This document shows positions 8,137 to 17,384 of a stretch of 64,000 bases of DNA, piece by piece (the first letter of the stretch is position 1; the number at the start of each line of letters is the position of its first letter). Under the pieces are notes generated by a model, which was not told where the DNA came from, did no database searches, and worked only from the letters and a program-made list of their open reading frames with translations. A program made the position numbers and the translations under genes. The stretch is from Maribacter huludaoensis (GTDB lineage: Bacteria; Bacteroidota; Bacteroidia; Flavobacteriales; Flavobacteriaceae): NCBI RefSeq assembly GCF_029350945.1, contig NZ_JARKMS010000002.1, positions 32,145 to 96,144 on the forward strand, read 5' to 3'.

Positions 8137-9630
8137 TCATTCACCAGCCTTAGATTTTTTAAAACGTAAAATGAATTCGGTGCCCTTATTGATTTCGCTT
8201 TTACAAATTATTTCTCCATCGTTCATTTCTACGAAATCTTTGGTGATCATTAACCCAAAACCAGTGCCTTTTTCCCCACTGGTACCTTCACGAACCATAG
8301 CGCTATGGTTGTTCTTGTTTTTTGAGTCGTCATGCCAATTCGTATGCATACCCAGTCCAAAATCTTTGACCCTTATTTCCACATTGTCAGAAATGCATTC
8401 AGAAGTCAATAGTACTTTTTGACCCTTTTCACTGAACTTTATGGCATTGGAAACTAAATTACGGAGCATAACTTTCAACATGTTTTCATCAATAAAGAGT
8501 TCATGGCAAGAAATGTCTAGCTCTATTTCTATGGCCTTATCATCTGCCATACGTTGAAACTCATTTTTTATACTTTTAAAAAGTGTAGCTAAATCGCAAT
8601 TTTTTTTATTTAGAGTCACCCCTTCTAATTGCTTATAAGACCAATCTAGCAAAACATTGACCATAGAAATTCTTTCAATTACTTCATTTTTTAATTTAAT
8701 CGTAATATTCTTCAGGTCACTTTCATCTAACTGGCTTTCTATCATTTCAATGATCGTACTTACGTTATTCAGCGGACCCCTAACGTCATGGGTAAGTAGC
8801 GAAAATAATTTGTTTTTAAGTTTATTTACCTTTTCAAGTTCTCTGTTTTGGTTTTCTAAGTCTTCTTTGGCTAGTTGCAAGTGCTTGGTCTGTTTTGCTA
8901 CTTCGGTTACCAGTTTATTGTTCGCCTCTATTTGAATTTTAATAGTATTATCTTCAATAGATTTATACTTATAACTGACCAAAATGGAGAAAAGAATTAA
9001 TTGTAGTGTAACAAGAGTGGAAGTAATCAATATGATAAGGTTTGAATCTATTTCATAATATTTCTGTAAAAACCATGCTCCAATATAAAATATAGAGCCA
9101 AGTAAATATGGGGAATAAGAGTATAAGTAGTATTTATTGAATTTTTCTGCATGATATAAACGCAGTCCTGAAAATAGACTTAAGAGTGCAGTTGAAAGCG
9201 CTGTAACTGCAGCCAGCATTACAAAAGAGGTATTCAACCAATTAACTTTAGTAAACAAATTATTTAAAATGTGCACACAAGGTAGAAATATCATGATAAT
9301 TGAAAATGCGCTATAGACTGCAGATAACTTTGGGTGGTTGTTTTTGGTAATGTTCAAATAGCTTTTAGTAAACATTAATAATCCAAAAGTGGAAATCATT
9401 GCCGTGGTAAGCGTAGCTTTTTCAGCAATTAAGAGAATTTGGTCACTATAAGCACCCTTTAAAAAAATAGATAAACTCCAATGCAAGGTCAACCCGAATA
9501 TTAAAATAGAATAGTAGAGTAATATCTTGTGCCTTAGAACAAAATAAGAGAGAAGGTGGTAAACACCAAAAACGCCAAAAATTGACGTGAATATTAATGG
9601 TATTAAGTTTCTAAAATCAATTGTATTCAT
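8137..9630 (-). CDS. Membrane sensor histidine kinase
   Basis: A 497-residue hybrid of an N-terminal membrane sensor with about seven helices (residues 8-220, 7TM sensor style) and a linker coiled coil (about 228-270). The HisKA domain has the phosphoacceptor in LLTHDVRGPLNN (His281). The HATPase domain has an N-box NLVSNAIKF, DFGLGM and GEKGTGFGL. It autophosphorylates and would pass phosphate to a response regulator. None is encoded nearby, so it is an orphan kinase. The 214-bp upstream region is shared with a divergent GNAT gene. Signal unknown. Confidence 0.9.
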   Translation of the reverse strand: MNTIDFRNLIPLIFTSIFGVFGVYHLLSYFVLRHKILLYYSILIFGLTLHWSLSIFLKGAYSDQILLIAEKATLTTAMISTFGLLMFTKSYLNITKNNHPKLSAVYSAFSIIMIFLPCVHILNNLFTKVNWLNTSFVMLAAVTALSTALLSLFSGLRLYHAEKFNKYYLYSYSPYLLGSIFYIGAWFLQKYYEIDSNLIILITSTLVTLQLILFSILVSYKYKSIEDNTIKIQIEANNKLVTEVAKQTKHLQLAKEDLENQNRELEKVNKLKNKLFSLLTHDVRGPLNNVSTIIEMIESQLDESDLKNITIKLKNEVIERISMVNVLLDWSYKQLEGVTLNKKNCDLATLFKSIKNEFQRMADDKAIEIELDISCHELFIDENMLKVMLRNLVSNAIKFSEKGQKVLLTSECISDNVEIRVKDFGLGMHTNWHDDSKNKNNHSAMVREGTSGEKGTGFGLMITKDFVEMNDGEIICKSEINKGTEFILRFKKSKAGE

Positions 9631-9831
9631 CTAATGCTTGAGAATTGATTGAGAGCTCAGATTATATTTGCATTGCTATATTATTGATGCCTCTTTCTCC
9701 TTGAATTTATGATATTTAATTGAGAATTCTACAATTATCTTTATGATAGTTTGCTGATAAAACGATTTTTTCACATTTTTTATTTAATAAATGTATAGTT
9801 GAGATAGGAATCAATATTTTGGCAATGATTA

Positions 9832-9839
9832 TAATTTTG
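9832..9839 (+). promoter_or_regulatory. -7 promoter box for the GNAT gene
   Basis: TAATTTTG matches the Bacteroidota TAnnTTTG -7 element and ends 5 bp before the ATG at 9845, which implies a very short leader. No good -33 element is seen at the right distance. A second TATATTTG box occurs at 9663-9670 on the same strand. Confidence 0.35.
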
Positions 9840-9844
9840 TTACA

Positions 9845-10531
9845 ATGGCAGACTTAGATACACAACTTAAAAACCCTGTTTGGTATGCATTAAATGAAAC
9901 ACATAAAAAGTTTTGTGTTGAATACGATGGAGTGCAATTCTATGATCAAGAGGTGTGCACTTTTGGAGCTTTTTTTGATGAAGGAAAAACTGCGAACGCT
10001 TCAAAACAATATTCAAAAACTACCGACAGTTTCTTTTTTGTTTCAGAAAATAAAACACCAGTAGTAGATGAAACTAAAATAATTTTAGAGAAGAAAGTTG
10101 ATGGTTGCCAAATGGTATTAAATGAATTGTCAGATGTTTTGATAACAGAAGATATAGTTCTGTTGAGCGATGAATATATAGATGAGGTGTATGATTTGGT
10201 ATGGTTGGTAATGCCCGGTTATTACCGTAGAAGAACTTTTAAAATGGGTAATTATTACGGAATTTTTAAGGATGGTAAATTGGTTTCCATAACTGGCCAA
10301 AGAATGCAGACCAATCTTTTTATTGAGGTAAGTGCCGTGGTAACCCATCCTGATTATACCAGAAGAGGTTTGGCAAAACAACTTATAGCTCATACAACAA
10401 AAGAGATTTTGAAAAAGAATAAGCAGCCTATTCTACATACCAATAAAGGAAACTTGGCAATACCACTTTATAAGAAGTTAGGGTATGAACTTACTAGGGA
10501 TATGAACTGGTGGTTGTATCGTAAGATTTAA
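9845..10531 (+). CDS. GNAT-family acetyltransferase, FR47-like
   Basis: A 228-residue protein. The C-terminal half is a GNAT fold with a strand IEVSAVVTHPDYTRRGLAKQL, where the R/Q-x-x-G-x-G/A acetyl-CoA loop reads RRGLAK. It ends with ILHTNKGNLAIPLYKKLGY, as in FR47-like proteins. The N-terminal 100 residues are unassigned and may form the substrate pocket. Acceptor unknown. It is transcribed alone between the histidine kinase and ssb. Confidence 0.8.
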   Translation: MADLDTQLKNPVWYALNETHKKFCVEYDGVQFYDQEVCTFGAFFDEGKTANASKQYSKTTDSFFFVSENKTPVVDETKIILEKKVDGCQMVLNELSDVLITEDIVLLSDEYIDEVYDLVWLVMPGYYRRRTFKMGNYYGIFKDGKLVSITGQRMQTNLFIEVSAVVTHPDYTRRGLAKQLIAHTTKEILKKNKQPILHTNKGNLAIPLYKKLGYELTRDMNWWLYRKI

Positions 10532-10632
10532 GTTACACTACTTTTTATGCAATTTATTTCTCTTTTTAAACTTTCTACTTACTAGTAATTATATTTTTTA
10601 AGTAATTGTAAATCAGTTATAAAAACATTTTT

Positions 10633-10667
10633 AAACGACTGTAAACGAATACAAACGACAGTAAACG
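10633..10667 (+). promoter_or_regulatory. Four AAACG boxes phased at 10 bp upstream of ssb
   Basis: AAACG occurs at 10633-10637, 10643-10647, 10653-10657 and 10663-10667, exactly one helical turn apart. Units 1-2 and 3-4 form a 15-bp direct repeat with one mismatch. The array ends about 33 bp before the candidate -7 box at 10700, where an activator or an array-binding regulator would sit. The regulator is unknown. Confidence 0.5.
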
Positions 10668-10699
10668 TTTATTACCCGAATTTCATATCAATGCTGTTC

Positions 10700-10707
10700 T
10701 AGGTTTG
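10700..10707 (+). promoter_or_regulatory. -7 promoter box for ssb
   Basis: TAGGTTTG fits TAnnTTTG. Transcription from about 10713 would give a leader of roughly 50 bases before the ATG at 10767. The -33 element is not clear. Confidence 0.45.
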
Positions 10708-10766
10708 CAGTGTCAAGTCAACCAGGCTTGGATTTTAAAAACTTTAAATCTATAAAAATTAGTAAA

Positions 10767-11099
10767 ATGAACGCATTAAAAAACAAAGTACAGTTAATTG
10801 GAAATTTAGGTCAAGACCCAGAAATTGTAAACTTAGAAGGAGGTACTAAACTAGCTAAGTTTTCAATAGCGACCACAGATAGTTATAAGAACGCAAAAGG
10901 CGAAAAGGTTGATGATACCCAATGGCACAATATTGTTGCTTGGGGAAAAACGGCCGAAATTGTAGAGAATTATTTGGCTAAAGGAAAACAAGTAGCCATT
11001 GAAGGTAAGCTTACCCACCGTTCATATGAAACCAAGGAAGGTGAAAAAAGATACATTACCGAAATACGGTGTAATGAGTTGTTGATGTTAGGTAAGTAA
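10767..11099 (+). CDS. ssb: Single-stranded DNA-binding protein
   Basis: A 110-residue OB-fold protein beginning MNALKNKVQLIGNLGQDPEI. It has TKLAKFSIATTD, WHNIVAWGKTAEIVENYLAKGKQVAIEGKL and the YITEIRCNELLML end of the OB fold. It lacks the acidic C-terminal tail (DDDIPF type) of long SSBs, so it is the short form found in many Bacteroidota and may be a second, specialised SSB. The in-frame GTG at 10710 would add 19 unrelated residues; the ATG at 10767 is preferred because it matches the family start. It lies upstream of recQ. Confidence 0.92.
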   Translation: MNALKNKVQLIGNLGQDPEIVNLEGGTKLAKFSIATTDSYKNAKGEKVDDTQWHNIVAWGKTAEIVENYLAKGKQVAIEGKLTHRSYETKEGEKRYITEIRCNELLMLGK

Positions 11100-11136
11100 T
11101 ATTGAACGATCATCTAGTTAAGACAATTTCAAACAC

Positions 11137-11144
11137 TATTTTTG
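11137..11144 (+). promoter_or_regulatory. -7 promoter box for recQ
   Basis: TATTTTTG matches TAnnTTTG and lies 6 bp before the ATG at 11151, so the transcript would be nearly leaderless. No matching -33 element is seen. This supports ATG 11151 over the upstream TTG at 11142, which overlaps the box. Confidence 0.4.
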
Positions 11145-11150
11145 CAGAAC

Positions 11151-13235
11151 ATGATAGCAATAGAAAAGGACCTACTACCATTATTAAAAAAACATTTTGG
11201 TTATGATTCGTTTAAACCGAATCAGTTATCTATAATTGAAGATGCACTTGGTAAAAAAGATGTATTGGCAATTATGCCTACAGGTGGTGGTAAGTCTCTT
11301 TGTTATCAATTAACGGCACTGGCACTTGAAGGTACTGCGATTGTAATATCACCGCTGATAGCATTGATGAAGGATCAGGTAGATGTGCTGAAGGCAAACG
11401 GAATTCCAGCAGAATATTACAACAGCTCACAGTCCGTAGAAACACAACAAGAAATCCTAGGGAAGTTAGAACGAGGCGAGTTGAAGCTGTTTTATGTAGC
11501 TCCAGAGAGTTTAGGTTTTTTTAATACTATTCTAGGTAACTTAAGGATTAGTCTTTTTGCCGTAGATGAAGCACATTGTATCTCTTCATGGGGTCATGAT
11601 TTTAGACCTGCTTACACTCAGTTAGGCGGATTAAAAAGAAGATTCCCCAATATTCCTGTTATGGCGCTTACTGCAACTGCGGATAAGACTACACAAGATG
11701 ATATCGCAGATCAATTACAGATTGTAAATGCCAAGCGTCATTTGGCATCTTTTAATAGGCCTAATCTATATCTTGATGTAAAACCCGCTCAGGATAGAAT
11801 AAAACATATTCTAGATTTTTTAGATGATAGACCCAATGAAAGCGGAATCATCTACTGCCTAAGCCGAAAAAGTACAGAATCTATTGCCGAGAAATTACGT
11901 AATGCCGGTTTTAATGCTAAAGCATATCATGCAGGTATGTCCTCTGATGAACGTTCTTCGGTTCAAGAAGAATTTATTACGGATAAGGTTCCCATTATTG
12001 CGGCTACCATTGCTTTTGGTATGGGTATAGATAAGAGTAATGTACGTTGGGTAATTCATTATAATCTACCCAAGAATATTGAAGGGTATTATCAAGAAAT
12101 TGGTCGTGGTGGTCGCGACGGTCTCCCTGCTCATGCGTTGTTGTTCTACAGTTTTGCAGATGTAGCACAATTACGTAGGTTCATTACCCAAAGTGAAAAT
12201 GCAGATGTTGAATATGCCAAGTTAGAGCGTATGCAGCAATTTGCAGAGGCATTGAGTTGCAGGAGAATTGCCTTGTTGAACTATTTTGGAGAACAGGTTA
12301 GCGAAGGTTGTGGTAATTGTGATATCTGTAATTCGCCACCTGCTTATTTTGATGCTACTTTGTTGGCTCAAAAAATTTGCTCCGGGGTTGCACGGTTAAA
12401 GGAACGCGAACCTATGGGAATGGTAATAGATGTTTTAAGAGGAGCCCAGAATGCACAGGTATTGGAAAAAGGATATCAGAATATAAAAACCTATGGTGCC
12501 GTGAAAGATGTCTCTTGGTTAGACTTACAGCAATATGTTATTCAATTGTTGAACCAAGGTGTGTTGAATATTAATTTTAGGGAAGGTGCCAGGCTTGGCT
12601 TGACCCCTCAGGCAAAAGAAGTATTATTTTCAGGTAAAAAGGTTCAATTGGCCGTGCTTCAGAAAGAAAAAGAAAAGAAAAAAGCGGTTGCCAAATCAAA
12701 AGTTAAGAAAACTGACTTGTTCGAAAAGTTACGATTGCTCAGACAACAGATAGCAACGGAACAGAATGTTCCTGCCTATGTAGTTTTCGGTGATGCCAGT
12801 TTAAAGGATATGGAAGCCAAATTACCTAAGAACGAAACGGAATTTATGGAGGTGTCCGGAGTAGGGCAGGCGAAACTAGAGAAGTATGCCGATGTGTTTT
12901 TACAGGAAATTAAAAAGCATGTAGGCACTAAAAAATCTAAAAAGAAAACTCACGATCAAACTTTTGAATTGTTTTCTGATGGATTATCGGTTTCTGAGAT
13001 AGCCGCCCAAAGAAACCTATCTGAAAATACCATTTACGGACATTTAATGAAACAGCATGCCGAAGGTGAGGAGCTAGATTTAGATCAGTTTGTTGACGCT
13101 AAAGAAATAGCACAAATAGAAAAAGCCAAAATAGAACTAACCGATGCTACAGGGTTAAAAGACTATTTTGAATATTTTGAAGAAAAAGTGCCTTATTGGA
13201 AAATTAAGTTTGCACTATACATGTTAGATTCTTAG
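11151..13235 (+). CDS. recQ: ATP-dependent DNA helicase RecQ
   Basis: A 694-residue superfamily 2 helicase that unwinds DNA 3'-5' in recombination and fork repair. It has Walker A ([11 protein letters not shown]), DEAH box ([17 protein letters not shown]) and motif VI (IGRGGRDG). The RecQ-C-terminal zinc module contains [12 protein letters not shown] and GCGNCDIC, followed by an HRDC domain ([22 protein letters not shown]). A helix-turn-helix module ([21 protein letters not shown]) lies at the C-terminus. Length matches the longer Bacteroidota RecQ. It lies 51 bp downstream of ssb. The ATG at 11151 is preferred. Confidence 0.95.
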   Translation: MIAIEKDLLPLLKKHFGYDSFKPNQLSIIEDALGKKDVLAIMPTGGGKSLCYQLTALALEGTAIVISPLIALMKDQVDVLKANGIPAEYYNSSQSVETQQEILGKLERGELKLFYVAPESLGFFNTILGNLRISLFAVDEAHCISSWGHDFRPAYTQLGGLKRRFPNIPVMALTATADKTTQDDIADQLQIVNAKRHLASFNRPNLYLDVKPAQDRIKHILDFLDDRPNESGIIYCLSRKSTESIAEKLRNAGFNAKAYHAGMSSDERSSVQEEFITDKVPIIAATIAFGMGIDKSNVRWVIHYNLPKNIEGYYQEIGRGGRDGLPAHALLFYSFADVAQLRRFITQSENADVEYAKLERMQQFAEALSCRRIALLNYFGEQVSEGCGNCDICNSPPAYFDATLLAQKICSGVARLKEREPMGMVIDVLRGAQNAQVLEKGYQNIKTYGAVKDVSWLDLQQYVIQLLNQGVLNINFREGARLGLTPQAKEVLFSGKKVQLAVLQKEKEKKKAVAKSKVKKTDLFEKLRLLRQQIATEQNVPAYVVFGDASLKDMEAKLPKNETEFMEVSGVGQAKLEKYADVFLQEIKKHVGTKKSKKKTHDQTFELFSDGLSVSEIAAQRNLSENTIYGHLMKQHAEGEELDLDQFVDAKEIAQIEKAKIELTDATGLKDYFEYFEEKVPYWKIKFALYMLDS

Positions 13236-13254
13236 TAATGGATATTTGTCCGAT

Positions 13255-14088
13255 TTAAAAATTAACGGTAACACCCAATTGACCTGGTCCAAAATTGAGA
13301 TTCCAACTTACCATTTTGGTATGGTCGTTATATTTTTCATCATACCTTTTATCTAGATATCGATCTATAGACTCTACGGTAGCAATACTTATGGCAAAGG
13401 CAAATACCATATCGCTTAAATAATGCTGGCCATCCCAAACACGAGATATTCCCGGTATGGCACCAATAGTATATATACCGGCTTTTACCCACGGATTTTT
13501 AAATTGCTTACCTATAGCATATGCATTCGTAAATGCAAGTAGGGCATGCCCAGATGGAAACGAATGAAAGTTTCTGCTAGAGTTGAACGGGTCAAAAGTG
13601 TCTTTGCCTAAATTTGCCAAAGGTCTTGCCCTACCTACTACAGATTTTAAAACTTGTTGTAAAAGACCTGCAGAAGTGGCCGATGATACTAAGAGCACCC
13701 CTGTACGTCTTAATTTTTCATTCTTGGTTATTAGACCTACAGCATAAACACCAGAAGTAGCTATATAATTGTTTGAAGGACTTCCGTAGAATTCACCGTA
13801 ATCACGAACAACCTTAGGTATACCTTCTCTATTATTTCTTATAAAACGAGATGTTTCATCATCTGCCAAGTAAACTAATCCGGTACCTGCAACTACAGCC
13901 CCAAATTGCGCCCATTGATTACCTTTCCAATGAAAAGGGCGTGCGTATGAGTATCCTACACCACCAACCATACTGCCCAAATCATGGGTAAACATCTTCC
14001 AACGGGTTTCTGTGGAGTCTTTAATGGAGTCTTGCGCATTTAATGAAAGACAAAAAGTTATTCCCAAAAGGATTATTAGATTTTTCAT
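13255..14088 (-). CDS. PAP2-superfamily phosphatase with exported N-terminus
   Basis: A 277-residue protein with a signal peptide (ILLGITFCLSLNAQ) and the three PAP2 acid-phosphatase motifs: KSVVGRARPL, SFPSGHAL, and SRVWDGQHYLSD. The central His residues are the nucleophile and acid. PAP2 enzymes dephosphorylate lipid phosphates such as phosphatidate or undecaprenyl diphosphate. The C-terminal strand (LNFGPGQLGVTVNF) resembles an outer-membrane closing strand. Convergent with recQ; the intergenic gap is only 19 bp. Confidence 0.85.
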   Translation of the reverse strand: MKNLIILLGITFCLSLNAQDSIKDSTETRWKMFTHDLGSMVGGVGYSYARPFHWKGNQWAQFGAVVAGTGLVYLADDETSRFIRNNREGIPKVVRDYGEFYGSPSNNYIATSGVYAVGLITKNEKLRRTGVLLVSSATSAGLLQQVLKSVVGRARPLANLGKDTFDPFNSSRNFHSFPSGHALLAFTNAYAIGKQFKNPWVKAGIYTIGAIPGISRVWDGQHYLSDMVFAFAISIATVESIDRYLDKRYDEKYNDHTKMVSWNLNFGPGQLGVTVNF

Positions 14089-14092
14089 ACCG

Positions 14093-14100
14093 CAAATTTA
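14093..14100 (-). promoter_or_regulatory. -7 promoter box for the PAP2 gene
   Basis: On the minus strand TAAATTTG matches TAnnTTTG, 4 bp upstream of the ATG at 14088. The leader would be minimal. No clear -33 element. Confidence 0.35.
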
Positions 14101-14166
14101 AAGTTATGGTGCTTTAGAATATAGTCAATTTAAAACAATGTTTTGCTCTAAACATTCCGCATCTCT

Positions 14167-15069
14167 TTAAAAATAAAGATTCTGGGCTATTCTAAACGTA
14201 TTTGCATGGGCATTTACAATGATTTTGATATCTGGGGAATAACCACCGCCCATGCTGCATTGTACGGGTATTTTTAGTCTATGGCAAGTGCTTAGAACAA
14301 ACTCGTCCCGTTTTTTGCATCCTTCTACACTCATTCCTAAAGTTCCTAATTTGTCACTTTCAAGAATGTCTACGCCGCAGAGATAAAAGATGAAATCTGG
14401 CTGTTCATTTTTAATTAGTTGGGGTAATTCTTTCTTTAAAGTAGAAAGGTAGGTCTCGTCGTTGGTTCCTTTTGGTAGGGCAATATCAAGATCAGATTCT
14501 TCTTTTTTGAACGGGTAGTTACTAGCCCCATGCATAGAGAACGTAAAGACCGACTCATCATTTTGAAATATTTCTGCAGTTCCATTGCCTTGGTGGACGT
14601 CCAGATCAACAATGAGAATTTTTTTCGCCAGCCCTTTATTCAGCAAATACCTTGCGCCAATAGCCTGGTCGTTGAGCATGCAAAAGGCTTCACCATGGCC
14701 GCTATAGGCATGGTGGGTGCCACCGGCAATATTCATGGCAATGCCATTTTTTAATGCATATTCACAACCTCGTATGGTGCCGTCGGCAATAATACGTTCT
14801 CGTTCTACCAGTTCTTCCGATAGCGGAAAACCTATTTTCCGTGCCATTTTTGGCGAAATCATAATGTTCAACAAATCATAGAAATACTCAGGATCGTGTA
14901 CCGCTACAATATACTTGTCATTTGGTATTTCTGGCTCAAAGAAATTAGCCTCGGTACATGTGCCTTCATGAATAAGTTGCTGTGGTAGCAGTTCATATTT
15001 TAGCATTGGAAACCGGTGCCCTTCCGGCAATGGATGTTTGTAAATAGGGTGATAGGCTATTTTTAGCAT
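14167..15069 (-). CDS. Histone deacetylase-superfamily protein
   Basis: A 300-residue protein with the arginase/deacetylase fold. It has GGTHHA (tandem His of the active site), LDVHQGNG (metal Asp and His), and GVDILESDKLGTLGMS. Bacterial members act as acetylpolyamine amidohydrolases or lysine deacetylases (AcuC-like); the DxDVHQGNG form resembles the class IV (HDAC11-like) branch. The metal ligands appear intact. It starts 7 bp after the stop of tex, so the two are probably translated from one message. The substrate cannot be told from sequence. Confidence 0.88.
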   Translation of the reverse strand: MLKIAYHPIYKHPLPEGHRFPMLKYELLPQQLIHEGTCTEANFFEPEIPNDKYIVAVHDPEYFYDLLNIMISPKMARKIGFPLSEELVERERIIADGTIRGCEYALKNGIAMNIAGGTHHAYSGHGEAFCMLNDQAIGARYLLNKGLAKKILIVDLDVHQGNGTAEIFQNDESVFTFSMHGASNYPFKKEESDLDIALPKGTNDETYLSTLKKELPQLIKNEQPDFIFYLCGVDILESDKLGTLGMSVEGCKKRDEFVLSTCHRLKIPVQCSMGGGYSPDIKIIVNAHANTFRIAQNLYF

Positions 15070-15076
15070 TACATTT

Positions 15077-17200
15077 CTATTTCTGAAGCTTCAATTGAAT
15101 TCTTTTTCTTGAAACATCAACATCTAATACCTTTACAATAATTTGTTGATGTAAATGAACATGCTCGTTAACATCTTTTACGAAGCTGTCCGAAAGATTT
15201 GAAACATGGATCAATCCGCTTTCCTTTATACCTATATCCACAAAACACCCAAAGTTGGTAATATTGTTTACAATACCTGGTAGTAACTGCCCACTGTGTA
15301 AATCGGTGATCGATTTAATAGTTTGATCAAAGGTGAACACCTTTGCCTTTTCTCTACGGTCTAGTCCAGGTTTTTCCAATTCTGAACGTATATCCTCCAA
15401 GGTGAGTAATCCAACTTCGGCGGTGCAATATTTTTGAAGGTCAATGTCTTTAAGGAGCGTTTTGTTGCCAATTAAGGAAAGAATTTCGGTTCCTTTATCT
15501 TTTGCCATTTGTTTTACGATACCGTAACTCTCTGGGTGAACGGCAGAATCGTCAAGCGGATTTTCCGCATCTTTAATACGTAGGAATGCTGCCCCTTGTT
15601 CAAACGCTTTGCCGCCTAAACGAGGAACATCCATAATATCTTTTCGGCTTTTAAAAGCTCCTTTTTCCTTTCTTTGGCTTACAATATTCTCCGCTAATTT
15701 AGGACCAATACCAGATACATAGCTCAATAAGGGAACACTGGCAGTATTGATATTTACGCCGACGGAGTTCACACAACTTTCAACTACCGTATCTAACGAA
15801 GTTTTTAGCTTGTTTTGGTCTACATCATGTTGGTATTGCCCTACACCAATAGATTTAGGGTCTATTTTTACCAGTTCGGCAAGTGGATCAGCCAAACGCC
15901 TACCAATAGAAACGGCGCCACGTACGGTAACATCGTAATCTGGAAACTCTTCTCGCGCAATTTTAGATGCGGAATAGATAGAGGCACCAGCTTCGCTCAC
16001 TACAAAAACTTCTACGGGATTGTTGAATAGTACTTTCTTTACAACTTGTTCTGTTTCTCTTGATGCTGTGCCGTTGCCAATAGCAATTGCTTCTATTTTG
16101 TATGCATTTGCCAATGAACTTAATTTCTTGATTGCTCCAGCAACATCATTTTGTGGCGCATGCGGATAAATAGTTTCGTTATGTACCAAATTGCCCTGTG
16201 CATCTAAACAAACCACTTTACAGCCTGTTCTAAACCCAGGATCTATGGCAAGAATACGTTTTTCGCCTAGAGGTGCGCCCAGTAATAATTGTCTTAGATT
16301 ATTAGAGAAAACAGCAATGGCATCATCGTCTGCTTTTTCCTTTGCCGCTTTTAAAAGTTCGTTGGATAAAGAAGGAAACAATAATCTCTTATAGGCATCT
16401 GCCAAAGCCATTTCAATTTGTTGGGCACAGGCATTATTTGTTTTTATAATTCTGTTTTCTATTCGGTCTAATAATCGTTCATCATCCAATTCAATTTTAA
16501 CCCGAATGAATTTTTCAGATTCGGCGCGAAGTATGGCTAATAATCTGTGTGACGGACATTTGTTCAAAGGCTCGCTCCAATCAAAATAATCACGGAATTT
16601 CTGCGCCTTTTCATCATCTTTTTTTGTACCGATTACTTTGGTGCTAATAATGGCAAATCTTGCTAATTGAGATCTGATAGATGCTCTAATATCTGTTCTT
16701 TCATTGATCCATTCAGAAATAATATGGCGTGCACCTTCTAAAGCATCATCTTCATTTTCAACACTATTGCTAAGGTATTTAGAAGCCGTATACTCAATAT
16801 CATCATTACGTTGCGCCATAATGATTTTTGCCAAAGGCTCTAGTCCGTTTTTACGGGCAACTTCGGCTTTTGTTTTTTTGCTTTTTTTGAAAGGCAAATA
16901 AAGATCTTCTAATTGGGTAAGGTCTTCAGCGCGCTCAAATTTTTGTTGTAGTTCCGTTGTAAGTACGCCTTGCTCATCAACCGCCTTTATAATTGCTTTT
17001 TTGCGTTTTTCAAGCGCTTCAAATTGTTCCTTGAATTGAACAATGGCTCCCACTTGTACTTCATCCAAATTTCCGGTTTTTTCTTTACGGTATCTAGATA
17101 TAAAAGGTATGGTGCAATCGGCATTTAAAAGCTCAATGGTATTCTGTATTCCTTTTTCGGGCAGTTGGGTGTGTTTAAGTATAAAGGGCAGTAATTGCAT
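15077..17200 (-). CDS. tex: Tex-family transcription accessory protein
   Basis: A 707-residue protein with the full Tex order: N-terminal helical domain (LPEKGIQNTIELLNADCTIPFISRYRKEK), YqgF-like RNase H fold (ILAIDPGFRTGCKVVCLDAQG), HhH helix-hairpin modules (GVNINTASVPLLSYVSGIGPKLA), and a C-terminal S1 RNA-binding domain (LLPGIVNNITNFGCFVDIGI). Tex is an RNA-binding transcription accessory protein conserved in bacteria. The ATG at 17200 matches the family N-terminus better than the upstream ATG at 17233, which would add 11 residues. It is followed 7 bp later by the deacetylase gene. Confidence 0.93.
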   Translation of the reverse strand: MQLLPFILKHTQLPEKGIQNTIELLNADCTIPFISRYRKEKTGNLDEVQVGAIVQFKEQFEALEKRKKAIIKAVDEQGVLTTELQQKFERAEDLTQLEDLYLPFKKSKKTKAEVARKNGLEPLAKIIMAQRNDDIEYTASKYLSNSVENEDDALEGARHIISEWINERTDIRASIRSQLARFAIISTKVIGTKKDDEKAQKFRDYFDWSEPLNKCPSHRLLAILRAESEKFIRVKIELDDERLLDRIENRIIKTNNACAQQIEMALADAYKRLLFPSLSNELLKAAKEKADDDAIAVFSNNLRQLLLGAPLGEKRILAIDPGFRTGCKVVCLDAQGNLVHNETIYPHAPQNDVAGAIKKLSSLANAYKIEAIAIGNGTASRETEQVVKKVLFNNPVEVFVVSEAGASIYSASKIAREEFPDYDVTVRGAVSIGRRLADPLAELVKIDPKSIGVGQYQHDVDQNKLKTSLDTVVESCVNSVGVNINTASVPLLSYVSGIGPKLAENIVSQRKEKGAFKSRKDIMDVPRLGGKAFEQGAAFLRIKDAENPLDDSAVHPESYGIVKQMAKDKGTEILSLIGNKTLLKDIDLQKYCTAEVGLLTLEDIRSELEKPGLDRREKAKVFTFDQTIKSITDLHSGQLLPGIVNNITNFGCFVDIGIKESGLIHVSNLSDSFVKDVNEHVHLHQQIIVKVLDVDVSRKRIQLKLQK

Positions 17201-17384
17201 GTAAAATCGTTTAGAACTTTTAAAAATACCCATTATTAGGTATTGAAATCAAGCTGTACAAGGTATTTATTTGTCAATAGCATCTCCCCTGTATAATTCT
17301 CCCCCGGTTATGGTATATAATAATCCAGTTATGTGGTATAGCTGAAATTATATTTTAATAATCATTAACTAAAACTAAACCATT

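Noticed and set aside
9717-9737. TAATTG-N9-CAATTA inverted repeat between the histidine kinase and GNAT genes
   Set aside because: The arms are only 6 bp and made mainly of A and T, as expected by chance in this AT-rich gap.
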